The translations under genes were made by a program, and so were the position numbers. This document shows, piece after piece, positions 49,711-64,000 of a stretch of DNA of 64,000 nt. Location of the stretch: positions 1,426,001-1,490,000 of the forward strand of contig NZ_CP079110.1 of assembly GCF_019357495.1 (NCBI RefSeq), written 5' to 3'. Each line of letters opens with the position of its first letter. The first letter of the stretch is position 1. The notes under the pieces were generated by a model that ran no database searches, had not been told where the DNA came from, and worked only from the letters and a program-made list of their open reading frames with translations. The DNA is from Nosocomiicoccus ampullae (GTDB taxonomy: Bacteria; Bacillota; Bacilli; Staphylococcales; Salinicoccaceae).

Positions 49711-50517
49711 CTACACCTCATTTGCTTCCAATTCATCTAAACTAAACTCATGGATATAATTATCTTTATTTTTCGTGCGAATTTGAAGTTCTAATATATT
49801 TAACCCTATCACTTCAACTTTACCTTGAGGTGTGTAGATAAACTCACCAACATCCGGGAGTTTTTCACGCGCTTCTTCATATTGATCATTTTCATAGCTT
49901 AAACAGCACATTAAACGACCACATGCGCCAGAAATTTTCACTGGTGTCAGTGATAAGTCTTGGTTTTTCGCCATTTGAATTGATACTGGCTCAAAGTTAC
50001 CAAGGTATGTCGAACAACAGTGACTATACCCACACGGTCCAACACCTCCAAGATATCTCGCTTTTTCACGTAAGCCAATTTGTCTTAATTCAATACGCGT
50101 TTTAAATTGTTGTGCGAGTATACGAACAAGCGACCTAAAGTCTACACGCTCATCCGCCGTAAAGAAGAATATAAGTTTTTCTTTATCAAGAGAATATTTA
50201 GAAGTGAGTAAATACATTGCTAAATTTTCTTCTCTAACTGCATCTATACAAAATGATAGTGCAGCTTCCGCTTCTTTATCATTTAGCTGATCCTTTAAAA
50301 AGTCATCATTTGTCGCTAAGCGGATAAATTTACCATCTGGCTCGACAATGTCATCTTTAGACACTTGATAACTTTCTTTCAGCACTCTGTAAAGAAATTT
50401 ACCATGCTTAGTTTCTGCGACGATAACATCGTCGTAATTTAACGGTTCACCGTTTTTTACTTCTAGATATACTACTTCATTATATTTTAAAAGTGTTGCT
50501 TTTACTAACGTCAACAT
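49711..50517 (-). CDS. ricT: RicT (YaaT), PSP1-domain protein
   Basis: Part of the RicA-RicF-RicT complex, which steers RNase Y mRNA processing and carries iron-sulfur clusters in B. subtilis. 268 residues with the PSP1 domain and its cysteines: GGVGPCGYSHCCSTYLG and ISGACGRLMCCLSYEND. It lies between holB and yabA as in other Bacillales, 7 bases from holB. RicA and RicF are not in the window. Confidence 0.93.
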   Translation of the reverse strand: MLTLVKATLLKYNEVVYLEVKNGEPLNYDDVIVAETKHGKFLYRVLKESYQVSKDDIVEPDGKFIRLATNDDFLKDQLNDKEAEAALSFCIDAVREENLAMYLLTSKYSLDKEKLIFFFTADERVDFRSLVRILAQQFKTRIELRQIGLREKARYLGGVGPCGYSHCCSTYLGNFEPVSIQMAKNQDLSLTPVKISGACGRLMCCLSYENDQYEEAREKLPDVGEFIYTPQGKVEVIGLNILELQIRTKNKDNYIHEFSLDELEANEV

Positions 50518-50524
50518 AACACGC

Positions 50525-51418
50525 TCAACCTTTCGAGCTAATAATCATGCTCTCCATCACGAGCATATTGTTTACATTAAAATTAAGCATTTTATTTGCT
50601 TCTTCAATTTTTTCTAAGTTTTTTGTAAGCTGAATGACATTTACTAAATTAGGTAATGAAACATCAAAATGCTTTTTGTAATCGATGTTTAAAACATCAT
50701 ACATCGCTTCACGCATCATACCATCTAATAATATCAAAACAAGAAAATAATCTCGACGCTCTTTACATAACTCAGTGAGTGTCGTTAAACGAATTAATGC
50801 ACGCGGATCATTTTTTAACCAAAGTTCCACAACGCGAATAGATGCTGTGACAATTTTTGAGAACCTGTCCTCAAGATCTAGGACGTGATCATAGTTTAGA
50901 CCATAATCTTTTACGACTTCTTGAAGTTTTTCTGGTAAATCTTCTAATATCTCAACTGATTCGTCTTTTCTTCTAGGGATATAGATGTATTGACTCCTAG
51001 AAAGTGTAGTCGGTAAAATACTGCTTTTATCTGTTGTTAATAAAATCGCAATTGTGTTTTTCGGTGGTTCTTCTAAAAATTTTAATATACTATTTTCAGC
51101 TTGAACGGTTAACTTATCAAATGCTTCAATAATATACACTTTAAAGTTAGACTGCACCGGCTTTTGACTCATTTGGTACATTAAATCCTGGACGTCTTCT
51201 TTTTTTATTGTCGCAGCATCTGTTTCTAAATAGTAGAAATCTGGGTGGTTAAATGACTCAATCATTTGCTTGCTACGTGCATCATCTGAAAGAATTTGTG
51301 TCGCAAATTCAATAGACACCGCTTTTAAAGTTTCCATCGAATCACTTTCAAATAAATAAGCATGACTCAGCTTATTATTTTCGATGATTTTAGTTAACGT
51401 ATGAGAAACATCAACCAT
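50525..51418 (-). CDS. holB: DNA polymerase III delta' subunit
   Basis: Clamp-loader subunit that pairs with HolA and DnaX to load the beta clamp. 297 residues: N-terminal AAA-like fold starting with SHAYLFESDSM, then YIIEAFDKLTVQAENSILKFLEEPP and ILPTTLSRSQ, the conserved SRC/SRQ region. Like other delta' subunits it has no working Walker A. It lies directly before darA and tmk in the usual order. Confidence 0.93.
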   Translation of the reverse strand: MVDVSHTLTKIIENNKLSHAYLFESDSMETLKAVSIEFATQILSDDARSKQMIESFNHPDFYYLETDAATIKKEDVQDLMYQMSQKPVQSNFKVYIIEAFDKLTVQAENSILKFLEEPPKNTIAILLTTDKSSILPTTLSRSQYIYIPRRKDESVEILEDLPEKLQEVVKDYGLNYDHVLDLEDRFSKIVTASIRVVELWLKNDPRALIRLTTLTELCKERRDYFLVLILLDGMMREAMYDVLNIDYKKHFDVSLPNLVNVIQLTKNLEKIEEANKMLNFNVNNMLVMESMIISSKG

Positions 51419-51420
51419 AC

Positions 51421-52379
<959 letters not shown>

Positions 52380-52380
52380 A

Positions 52381-53583
52381 TTATACCTCAATCTTATAGT
52401 ACTCTAAGTTTTTCCTTAGTCCTTCTATTTTAACATTTTTCGTTACAAATTCATCCAATAGTTTAATATCGATAAATTCCCCTTCTAATATTAAAGGTAC
52501 TCCTGGTGGATACGGGGTAATCGTCTCAACTGCAACTTTTCCGTCGAGTTTAGAAATGTCTATTTTTTCATCTTTTATCTTTTTTATATTTAACTGATTA
52601 ATGTTACTTAATAGCTCTTGGAATGGATATGTGTCACCATAATGCAACAACGGCAGACACCATAACACTCCCCGGTGACTGACCATTTCACTATAAATAT
52701 TAACATCTCTTAAACTTCTTTCTAAATCATACGGTGAAAATCCTTCGATACTGAGTACAAGTTTTGCTGGATCATCGACAGTTTCAACTATAATATTATT
52801 CTGTTTTAAATGTTCGATGAGTTCAGCACGCTTTTTAAAAAATATTTCATCATTATAAGTATTATAAAAATGAAGCGCATTCTCAATTGATGCCATCACT
52901 AGATAGTTCGGCGATGAGGTTTCAAAGATATTAATGTAATGCATAATCTTTTCATACAATCGTTTTTCTTTTACAAAAGTCACTGACGCACCTGTAAAGC
53001 TCGGTAGCATTTTATGGTACGACTGAATGACAACATCAACGTCACTATGTATTAAAGACCGAGGAAAGTTTCTCGTTACGTTAAAGTGTGCCCCGTGTGC
53101 TTCATCGACAATAATACGTACATCTTTTTCTTTTGCCTTTACAATGATGTCTGTAACGTCTAAAAGATCACCATAATAAGTTGGAGACGTAATTACAATT
53201 ACGTCTCCTGATTTAAGTAAATCTATATTGAACTGCTTTGGTTGCTTATTCAAGAGGGAAAGTGCATTGTATAAAGATTTATGAGATTCACCTATATAGA
53301 AAAAGTCATTACTTTGATTATTTAATGCGTGTACAGATGCTAGCATTCCAGTCGTAGAACCATTTACAACAAGTTGTGCGTAACAATTATGAACACTTCC
53401 AAGTGTATCGTTTAACTCTTTTAATATATCCTCAGGTTCATGTAAATTATCTAATCCTGGAACTTCTGTTAAATCATAATCGATTTTAATGTCAGATAAA
53501 AAACCAATCGTATTATTTTTATGTCCAGGAACGTGCATTGAAATACCACTACTGACTTTTTTTAATGCATCATGTAAATCCAT
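52381..53583 (-). CDS. Orn/Lys/Arg decarboxylase-like PLP protein
   Basis: 400 residues of the YaaO/SpeA group of fold I PLP enzymes. The start has MHVPGHKNN, then LVVNGSTTGMLASVHAL, DEAHGAHF and SYHKMLPSFTGAS, with the PLP-binding lysine. The C-terminal domain (about 300-400) with TPYPPGVPLILEGE is conserved. It is shorter than B. subtilis YaaO (about 480). Its place before tmk is the normal one in Staphylococcaceae. The true substrate (lysine, ornithine or arginine) is unproven. Confidence 0.88.
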   Translation of the reverse strand: MDLHDALKKVSSGISMHVPGHKNNTIGFLSDIKIDYDLTEVPGLDNLHEPEDILKELNDTLGSVHNCYAQLVVNGSTTGMLASVHALNNQSNDFFYIGESHKSLYNALSLLNKQPKQFNIDLLKSGDVIVITSPTYYGDLLDVTDIIVKAKEKDVRIIVDEAHGAHFNVTRNFPRSLIHSDVDVVIQSYHKMLPSFTGASVTFVKEKRLYEKIMHYINIFETSSPNYLVMASIENALHFYNTYNDEIFFKKRAELIEHLKQNNIIVETVDDPAKLVLSIEGFSPYDLERSLRDVNIYSEMVSHRGVLWCLPLLHYGDTYPFQELLSNINQLNIKKIKDEKIDISKLDGKVAVETITPYPPGVPLILEGEFIDIKLLDEFVTKNVKIEGLRKNLEYYKIEV

Positions 53584-53593
53584 TTAATTACTC

Positions 53594-55141
53594 CTAATCA
53601 ATTAGTTCTTCTTCTTTTAATAACTCCATCGCAACTTCTTTTTCAGTTTTACCGTCGATGTCGACACGTTTATTTAATTCACGCATTCTGTCGTCATCGA
53701 TTTTACCTGCAAAGGAATTTAAAATATCTCTAAGCTCTGGATGTTTTTTAAGAAGTTCTTTATTTACAACAGGTGCAGCGTAATATGGTGGGAAAAGATT
53801 TTTATTATCTTCAATAATTTGTAAATTAAACTCCTCAATTCTTGCATCTGTTGCATATACGTCAGCAACGTCGATATTATTCGTACGAAGTGACTCATAA
53901 ACGATCCCCGAATCTAGCGTCTCAACTTGTTTAAACTCTAAGCCATAAAGCTCTTCAAGACCAATAAATCCATCACTACGTTCTTGGAATTCTGCCGATC
54001 CACCAAATCTTAAGTCTGTAGAAATTTTACGTAAATCAGACAGTGTTTCAATACCGTTTTCTGCTACATCATCTTTACGCATTGCGACCGCATACGTGTT
54101 GTTAAAACCGATCGTATCGAGCCATTCAGAATTCATATCTTCTTCATAGCGCTGTTTTACGTGTTCATACACTTCTTCAGGCGTCTCGTATTCAAAGTCG
54201 TCTTCTTTTAAAATGTCAACGAGCGCTGTACCTGTATATTCAACATACATATCATATTGACCGTTGTTCATACCTTCAACAATATTTGATGTACCTGTAA
54301 TATATGACTCTTTACGTACTTTTAAGTCTGTATTTCTTTCTACTAACTCTTTATATGCATACACCAAAATTTCTTGTTCTGTATCTGCCTTACCTGTAAT
54401 AACGATATCGTCTGAACTAAATAATGGCTTAAGCGCTCCGAAAAACATGATGAATAAAAGAAATAACACGACGATACCAAATATTACTTTACTAATGATA
54501 TCACCTTTCTTTTTCCCTGGTGTCGCGTGACTCTCTACAAATTTAAGCAGCATGTCAAAGAGTAATGCAATAATCGCTGCTGGAATCGCACCTGCTAAAA
54601 TAAGTCCTGTATTATTTGTTGAAAGTCCTCTAAATATAAAATCTCCAAGACCGCCAGCACCGATTAAACCTGCAACAGTCGCAACACCTACAACAAGAAC
54701 TGTTGCTGTTCGAATACCACCCATAATCACACGTGCAGCTAACGGGATTTCAACGATGAATAACTGCTGTAAATTCGTCATCCCCATACCGACACCAGCA
54801 CGAATTGTCGATTGGTTAACATTTTCGATACCAACGTACGTATTTCTAAGTATCGGTAATAATCCATAAATTGTCAGTGCAATAATTGCTGGCCACTTAC
54901 CTGTTCCGAGAATTGGTACCATAAATACGAGTAGCGCTAAACTTGGAATTGTTTGGAATATAGATGCGATTCCAATAATTGGTCCGGCTATTTTAGGTGT
55001 ACGTGTCAGTAAAATACCTAAAGGTACTGAAATAAGAATCGCTATAAATAACGATATCATTGAGATTTCAATATGTTGTTGGACTAAATCTAAAAGCTCT
55101 GACGAACGCGTAGTGATAATATTATAAAATTCATTCCACAT
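53594..55141 (-). CDS. Osmolyte ABC transporter, permease fused to substrate-binding domain
   Basis: 515 residues. Residues 1-210 are a BPD-type permease with about six membrane helices (EAA-like loop within AGVGMGMTNLQQLFIVEIPLAAR, quoted in part). A seventh helix (about 222-242, VIFGIVVLFLLFIMFFGAL) leads to an external OpuAC-type binding domain (about 255-515: ITGKADTEQEILVYAYKE, MYVEYTGTALVDILK). Such fusions import glycine betaine, carnitine or choline for osmoprotection. The ATG at 55141 follows GGTGA and overlaps the ATPase gene by 11 bases. It is inserted between the rRNA operon and the decarboxylase gene. Confidence 0.9.
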   Translation of the reverse strand: MWNEFYNIITTRSSELLDLVQQHIEISMISLFIAILISVPLGILLTRTPKIAGPIIGIASIFQTIPSLALLVFMVPILGTGKWPAIIALTIYGLLPILRNTYVGIENVNQSTIRAGVGMGMTNLQQLFIVEIPLAARVIMGGIRTATVLVVGVATVAGLIGAGGLGDFIFRGLSTNNTGLILAGAIPAAIIALLFDMLLKFVESHATPGKKKGDIISKVIFGIVVLFLLFIMFFGALKPLFSSDDIVITGKADTEQEILVYAYKELVERNTDLKVRKESYITGTSNIVEGMNNGQYDMYVEYTGTALVDILKEDDFEYETPEEVYEHVKQRYEEDMNSEWLDTIGFNNTYAVAMRKDDVAENGIETLSDLRKISTDLRFGGSAEFQERSDGFIGLEELYGLEFKQVETLDSGIVYESLRTNNIDVADVYATDARIEEFNLQIIEDNKNLFPPYYAAPVVNKELLKKHPELRDILNSFAGKIDDDRMRELNKRVDIDGKTEKEVAMELLKEEELID

Positions 55142-56222
55142 ACGCTTCACCACGCTTACTGTCAGTACTTAACATACTAAATAATTTTTGAATATCCAGA
55201 ACACCAGTATAATTATTAGCTTCATCTACAACAATATGTAGCTTCTCTTTATTCGCACTGATTGTATTCATTGCCGTATTGAAATCTGTATTTTCTTTTA
55301 AAGCAACGACATCTTCCAATTCGAAATCATCTTCTAATAACCGGAAAAGATCATATGCATAATAATTATTTTCAATTTTGACTGGAATTTTACTTATACG
55401 TTGTTGTTTCATGATTGAAATTAATTCATCTTTAGATTCATCTAAAACTTTTGGATAACTTTTATTTGTAAAATCTTTTACTTTAAAATGCTCCATTATA
55501 TACTTTCTTTGACGTTCTTCACCAATAAAATTTTGAACAAATATACTATTCGGATTAAAAATTAACTCTTCCGGTGTACCGATTTGCTCGATTTTACCAT
55601 CTTTCATGACAGCAATTCGGTCTGCAATTTTTAATGCCTCATCCATATCGTGAGTAACAAATACAATTGTTTTCTTAATTGTCTCTTGTAAATAGATAAA
55701 TTCATCCTGTAATTCACTTCTTGTCACAGGATCTAATGCAGAGAACGCTTCATCCATTAATATAATGTTTGGATCAGAATATAACGCACGAATAACACCA
55801 ATACGTTGCTGCTGACCGCCAGATAACTCCTCGGGATACCGGTCTTTAAAGCTGTCATCCATATTGACTAGTCTTAGTAACTCCTCAATACGACCCTCAT
55901 CTTTCTTTCCACCTTTTAAACGATTCACAAGACTAATATTATCGCTAATTGTCATATGAGGCATCAACCCGATATCTTGAATAACATAACCGATCGAACG
56001 TCTCAGTTCGACTTTATTGATGTCTTTGATATTTTTATCATCTATATATATGTCGCCTTCAGTCATATCTGTCAGGCGATTGATCATTTCCATCGTTGTT
56101 GTCTTCCCACTTCCAGATGGACCGATGATGACAAATAACTCATTCGATTCTATATCAAAACTTATATGATCAACGGCTAAAAAATCACCGTATGCCTTTG
56201 TTACATTTCTAAAGGAAATCAT
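55131..56222 (-). CDS. Osmolyte ABC transporter ATP-binding protein with CBS domains
   Basis: 363 residues. The ATPase (about 1-240) has Walker A GPSGSGKTT (about 34-42), Q-loop YVIQDIG, signature LSGGQQQR, Walker B ILMDEAF and H-loop VTHDMDEA. The C-terminus (about 255-355) holds a CBS pair, as in OpuA/OpuC ATPases, where it senses ionic strength or c-di-AMP. A c-di-AMP receptor (darA) lies in the same window, but no direct link is shown. First gene of a two-gene operon. Confidence 0.92.
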   Translation of the reverse strand: MISFRNVTKAYGDFLAVDHISFDIESNELFVIIGPSGSGKTTTMEMINRLTDMTEGDIYIDDKNIKDINKVELRRSIGYVIQDIGLMPHMTISDNISLVNRLKGGKKDEGRIEELLRLVNMDDSFKDRYPEELSGGQQQRIGVIRALYSDPNIILMDEAFSALDPVTRSELQDEFIYLQETIKKTIVFVTHDMDEALKIADRIAVMKDGKIEQIGTPEELIFNPNSIFVQNFIGEERQRKYIMEHFKVKDFTNKSYPKVLDESKDELISIMKQQRISKIPVKIENNYYAYDLFRLLEDDFELEDVVALKENTDFNTAMNTISANKEKLHIVVDEANNYTGVLDIQKLFSMLSTDSKRGEAYVE

Positions 56223-56333
56223 GGTAACCTCCTGAGTCTCAATTTGATAAAGATATACCGTTAATTATAGATATTCTATAATGCAAATTCAAAATAAGGA
56301 GTTAGCAGTGATAAAAAACGAAGGGATAGATTA

Positions 56334-56508
56334 ATTGTCAATTTAATAAAAGAGCAATAAATGCAAAAAGGTTTTATGTAAAAAAGAAATTTATATTTTA
56401 ATAAAAAATCGTTTTGCGTAAAAAGAGAAATTAATACGTTAACACAAATAGAGTAATTGTTAATATAATCAAAACTTATTTAACGCAAACCGATTTTGTG
56501 TTAAATAA
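56334..56508. repeat. AT-rich palindromic repeat array, locus 3
   Basis: Degenerate units recur at about 41-bp steps (GT dinucleotide cores near 56337, 56378, 56417 and 56459). The last pair forms a strong hairpin, TTATTTAACGCAAA with TTTTGTGTTAAATAA (56477-56508). Units resemble those at loci 1 and 2 (TTGTTAAT, TTATTTAAC), but the arms carry an added GC/GT. The gap 56223-56560 has no gene. Confidence 0.55.
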
Positions 56509-56560
56509 CTAAAAGACGAACATAGTCGTCTATTATATAACTTATCATTTATAAAAAGAT

Positions 56561-56590
56561 ACAAAAAAAAGGAGACCCTATTGGGTCTCC
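56561..56590 (-). terminator. Terminator of the rRNA operon
   Basis: GGAGACCC/GGGTCTCC stem (56571-56578 with 56583-56590), followed on the minus strand by eight T residues. Confidence 0.92.
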
Positions 56591-56596
56591 ATTGAG

Positions 56597-56711
56597 TGCC
56601 TAGCGACGTCCTACTCTAGCACGGGCAAACCGAACTACCATCGGCGCTGGAGAGCTTAACTACTGTGTTCGGCATGGGAACAGGTGTGGCCTCTCCGCTA
56701 TCGTCACTAGA
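56597..56711 (-). rRNA. 5S ribosomal RNA
   Basis: About 115 bases. The minus strand contains the conserved CCATGCCGAACACAGTAGTTA, in part, and GCGCCGATGGTAGT, with complementary ends CTAGTGACG/CGTCGCTAG. It is last in the operon and matured by RnmV (44177-44731). Ends are approximate. Confidence 0.95.
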
Positions 56712-56764
56712 CAATACACTCAAAACCAAATAGAAGCAATTCGTAGATACACGCTTTATCATAT

Positions 56765-61378
<4,614 letters not shown>

Positions 61379-61532
61379 TTAAGAGTTCTCTAGCTCTTTA
61401 TCGCGTTTTATACTAGTCGCTCTAGTTGTATTACTTCTTCATTTAAAAGTAACCTATTTATCGGAATTAACGTTGACATATTGTCATTCAGTTTTCAATG
61501 TTCTTTCGCCCTTCCTCTGAAGCGCATTTTCT

Positions 61533-61667
61533 ACTATAGCACGTTGCGGAAATTAATGCAACCATAAAGTTTAACTTTTTAAAACTTTATTTTCTTATGT
61601 GCTTTTTTGTGTGAGGTGTCTCTCGCTCACAAGTAAATACTATACACGCCTTTGAATTTAAATGCAA
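61533..61667 (-). promoter_or_regulatory. Tandem rRNA promoters P1 and P2
   Basis: Both on the minus strand with TTGCAT, 17-bp spacer and TATAGT. P1: -35 61662-61667, -10 61639-61644. P2: -35 61556-61561, -10 61533-61538. The identical core hexamers support real tandem promoters. The region 61379-61532 is leader RNA with the 16S processing stem arm. Confidence 0.85.
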
Positions 61668-61700
61668 GGGGTTTTTATTAAAAAGTTTAAATTTATTTAA

Positions 61701-61735
61701 AAAAGCTGTGTAGACCTTGGTCTACACAAGCTTTT
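61701..61735 (-). terminator. Terminator of the dnaX-ybaB-recR operon
   Basis: AAAAGCTGTGTAGACC/GGTCTACACAAGCTTTT long stem with one mismatch and a 2-base gap in the loop. It overlaps the recR stop codon. Confidence 0.88.
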
Positions 61736-62330
61736 ACAACTCAGTTCTATATTCTATAGCTTTCGATAAAGTCACTTCGTCTGCGTATTCTAAGTCTCCC
61801 CCGATAGATAAGCCTTGAGCGAGGCGCGTTGTTTTAATACCAATCGGTTTAACAAGACGTGTGATATACATCGCGGTCGTTTCACCTTCGATGTTTGGAT
61901 TCGTTGCAAGTATTAACTCTTTAACTTCCTCATCTTTTAATCGTTCAATAAGACTTGGAACATTTATATCTTCTGGGCCGATACCATCCATTGGTGAAAT
62001 TGCCCCGTGAAGTACATGATACAGTCCATTATATTCACGCATTTTCTCCATAGCAATTACATCTTTTGTGTCTTGAACGACACAAATCATCGAACGGTCT
62101 CTTTGTTTATCTGAACAGATGTAGCATGGATCTACATCAGTAATATGACCACAAACTGAACAGTATTCTAATTCACGTTGTACATCCATTAAACTTTTTG
62201 AGAAGTCAACAACATCTTCTTCTTTCATATTTAATACGTAAAACGCGAGACGCTGTGCTGTTTTCGGACCGATACCTGGCAACTTCATAAAACTATCGAT
62301 AAGTTTTGATATTGGCTCAGGATAATACAT
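61734..62330 (-). CDS. recR: Recombination protein RecR
   Basis: Acts with RecO and RecF to load RecA at gaps. 198 residues, normal. An N-terminal helix-hairpin-helix ([17 protein letters not shown]), a zinc finger ([16 protein letters not shown], about 57-72), a Toprim domain and a C-terminal Walker B-like region are present. It begins one base after ybaB ends, in the universal dnaX-ybaB-recR operon. Confidence 0.97.
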   Translation of the reverse strand: MYYPEPISKLIDSFMKLPGIGPKTAQRLAFYVLNMKEEDVVDFSKSLMDVQRELEYCSVCGHITDVDPCYICSDKQRDRSMICVVQDTKDVIAMEKMREYNGLYHVLHGAISPMDGIGPEDINVPSLIERLKDEEVKELILATNPNIEGETTAMYITRLVKPIGIKTTRLAQGLSIGGDLEYADEVTLSKAIEYRTEL

Positions 62331-62331
62331 G

Positions 62332-62655
62332 TTACATCAGTCCAGGAATATTTAGACCTTTAGTGTGTTGGCCAAGTTTTTCTGAAACTAACTCATCTGC
62401 TTTACTTAAAGCATCGTTAGTTGCTGCAGTAATTAAATCTTGAAGCATTTCAATATCCTCAGGATCTACAACTTCTTCATTAATTTCTACATCTAATATT
62501 TCTTTATGACCTGACACAGTAACTTTCACCATGCCACCGCCAGCAGTTCCCTCTATTTGTTCTTCTTTGAGTTTTTGCTGCTCTTCTTCCATTTTCTTTT
62601 GCATTTTCTGCATTTGTTTCATCATGTTTTGCATGTTACCCATTCCACCACGCAT
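62332..62655 (-). CDS. YbaB/EbfC family nucleoid-associated protein
   Basis: 107 residues, dimeric DNA-binding protein. It starts [20 protein letters not shown], a Met/Gln/Lys helix, followed by the beta core ([20 protein letters not shown]). The ATG at 62655 follows TTGGAGG; an ATG-less extension of five codons is ignored. Between dnaX and recR as usual. Confidence 0.95.
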   Translation of the reverse strand: MRGGMGNMQNMMKQMQKMQKKMEEEQQKLKEEQIEGTAGGGMVKVTVSGHKEILDVEINEEVVDPEDIEMLQDLITAATNDALSKADELVSEKLGQHTKGLNIPGLM

Positions 62656-62693
62656 GTAAATTACCTCCAAATAATTTCTTTACTTCATATATT

Positions 62694-64000
62694 TTAGTCT
62701 GACTCGTCTTTTATTTCAATTATACTGCTATCAAATAATTCTTTTGCTTTCTCTGAGGACTTTACCTCTTCTACTTTTTCTTGTTGGGAATTTTTAAGTG
62801 AATCGACGTATTGCTGACGTACTTGTTGCCAACTATCTTCTGGTACACCGACAACTTTCACTTTTTTACCAATCACAGAATGTATTAACTTTTCAAGTTC
62901 TTCAGTTTTACTATTATCTTGATTGATAAGTTCAGAGTGTACATCTTTTTCAAAACCAATTAACACTTTCGTTTCACTCGCTGCGATTGGTTTTGACCCT
63001 TGAAGCAACGCTCGAAGTGAGCTTTTACCTTGTGCTTCTACTTTTTGACAAATGTTTGGCCATTCTGCGACGAGTTTATTTATATCTTCATGATTCGCTT
63101 TGTCGAGTACTTCTTTAATTTTTTCAAGTGAATATGGCTTCTTACGATGAATCTTTTTCTCTGGCTGTTTTTCTCTAACGACACCATTTTGAATTTTATC
63201 TTGTAGTTTTCTAATTTCAATTTTTAATGACTCAATCTCTTCATTAGATGAATTGACCGTTTTTTCTTTTAATGCCTCTATCATTTTAACAATGACGATT
63301 TCTAAATGAACAGAAACGTTTATGCTAAAACGCATCATGACCATCGCATCGTTTAAAATATCAATCATCCTATATAATGTAGAATCTTCTATATTATATA
63401 GTGCATATTTTTCTTCTTTATATAGAATCGTATCTCTTAAATAGTAAACTAATTCGTGAATTAAACGAACTGGATCTTTTCCTTCATCTATAAACTGATG
63501 GTATTTTATAAATGCTTCTCTTGTTTCTAAATTCGCAATTAATGCCATAAAGTCATTTAATTCTTCGAATTTAATACCACCTGTAATCATAACCGCATCA
63601 TCTAACGTAACTATCTCACCGCTATATGCAACAACCTGATCTAGTATAGATAAAGAGTCGCGCATCCCACCTTCAGCAGCACGTGCGATATATTCTAGCG
63701 CTTCAATTTCATATTCGATGTTTTCCGCTTCAGCAACATATTTTAAACGCTCGACGATATCTTCTTTTTCAATTGCTTTAAAATCAAAACGCTGTGTTCT
63801 TGAAATGATTGTTGCTGGAATTTTATGTGGTTCGGTCGTTGCTAATATAAAAATCGCATGACTCGGCGGCTCTTCTAACGTTTTTAGTAATGCGTTAAAC
63901 GCACCTGTCGTTAACATATGCACCTCATCTATAATATAGACTTTAAACTTTGCCTCATTTGGTGCGTATTTTACTTTTTCACGAATGTTACGAATTTCAT
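62694..64000 (-). CDS. dnaX: DNA polymerase III gamma/tau subunit, 3' part (5' end outside window)
   Basis: Clamp-loader ATPase. The visible 435 residues begin within the AAA+ domain, before Walker B: FKVYIIDEVHMLTTGAFNALLKTLEEPP, then ISRTQRFDFKAI (SRC-like motif), and GGMRDSLSILDQVVAYSG. The P-loop and zinc site lie beyond the window edge. The C-terminal part (about the last 200 residues) is lysine- and glutamate-rich with a tau-like end. No obvious slippery site for frameshifting was noticed. Confidence 0.95.
   Translation of the reverse strand, partial: EIRNIREKVKYAPNEAKFKVYIIDEVHMLTTGAFNALLKTLEEPPSHAIFILATTEPHKIPATIISRTQRFDFKAIEKEDIVERLKYVAEAENIEYEIEALEYIARAAEGGMRDSLSILDQVVAYSGEIVTLDDAVMITGGIKFEELNDFMALIANLETREAFIKYHQFIDEGKDPVRLIHELVYYLRDTILYKEEKYALYNIEDSTLYRMIDILNDAMVMMRFSINVSVHLEIVIVKMIEALKEKTVNSSNEEIESLKIEIRKLQDKIQNGVVREKQPEKKIHRKKPYSLEKIKEVLDKANHEDINKLVAEWPNICQKVEAQGKSSLRALLQGSKPIAASETKVLIGFEKDVHSELINQDNSKTEELEKLIHSVIGKKVKVVGVPEDSWQQVRQQYVDSLKNSQQEKVEEVKSSEKAKELFDSSIIEIKDESD

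Overview
The window is low-GC Firmicutes chromosome. Gene content and order match Staphylococcaceae: dnaX-ybaB-recR next to an rRNA operon, then tmk, darA, holB, ricT, yabA, trmN6, GIY-YIG, rsmI, metG, tatD, rnmV, rsmA, veg, and later ispE, purR, ridA, spoVG, glmU, prs, rplY, pth, mfd, mazG, rqcP, divIC, S1 protein, tilS, hpt, ftsH, hslO, cysK, folP, folB, folK, lysS. A YSIRK/LPXTG surface protein and an S. aureus-like MurT support this. Several departures from the S. aureus layout suggest a relative outside Staphylococcus itself. That placement is inference; the 16S at 59821-61378 would settle it.

Layout, left to right. 1-3000: end of a NupC-type nucleoside transporter, an unknown protein, a zinc-independent S14 gene behind a perfect Zur-type operator, murT without an adjacent gatD, and three tRNAs (Val, Gly, Ile). 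3055-7189: lysS, dusB and the folate genes, all on the minus strand. 7260-17640: an accessory block between folP and cysK holding a probable SigB-controlled stress pair and a 2762-residue repeat-built wall-anchored protein. 17691-35735: cysK to ispE, mostly housekeeping. The glmU here appears to have lost its uridyltransferase active site. 35894-42755: a second accessory block between ispE and veg. It contains a manganese-type ABC transporter, a repeat-bounded cassette with a bacteriocin-like peptide and an immunity-like membrane peptide, a DUF1445 protein, and a nucleoside hydrolase/ribokinase pair. 42898-56222: veg to tmk, a PLP decarboxylase and an OpuC-type osmolyte transporter. 56597-61378: rRNA operon (16S-23S-5S, minus strand). 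61734-64000: recR, ybaB and the 3' part of dnaX.

The most unusual structure is noncoding. AT-rich palindromes of 30 bp recur at exact 51-bp steps, sometimes 41, in the hslO 3' region (about 18825-19048) and in two near-identical copies flanking the peptide cassette (38549-38776 and 39730-39956). A looser relative lies at 56334-56508. Steps of 41 and 51 bp are close to four and five helical turns, so these could be phased protein-binding sites. No known repeat family was recognised.

Functional links: NupC-type uptake, nucleoside hydrolase and ribokinase form a ribonucleoside salvage route. Prs, Hpt, PurR and RidA cover purine metabolism and its control. RsmA, RsmI, RnmV, TrmN6, TilS, DusB, MetG, LysS, RqcP and Pth serve rRNA/tRNA maturation and translation quality. 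Start codons were moved from the longest open frame wherever a ribosome-binding site clearly favoured an internal start.
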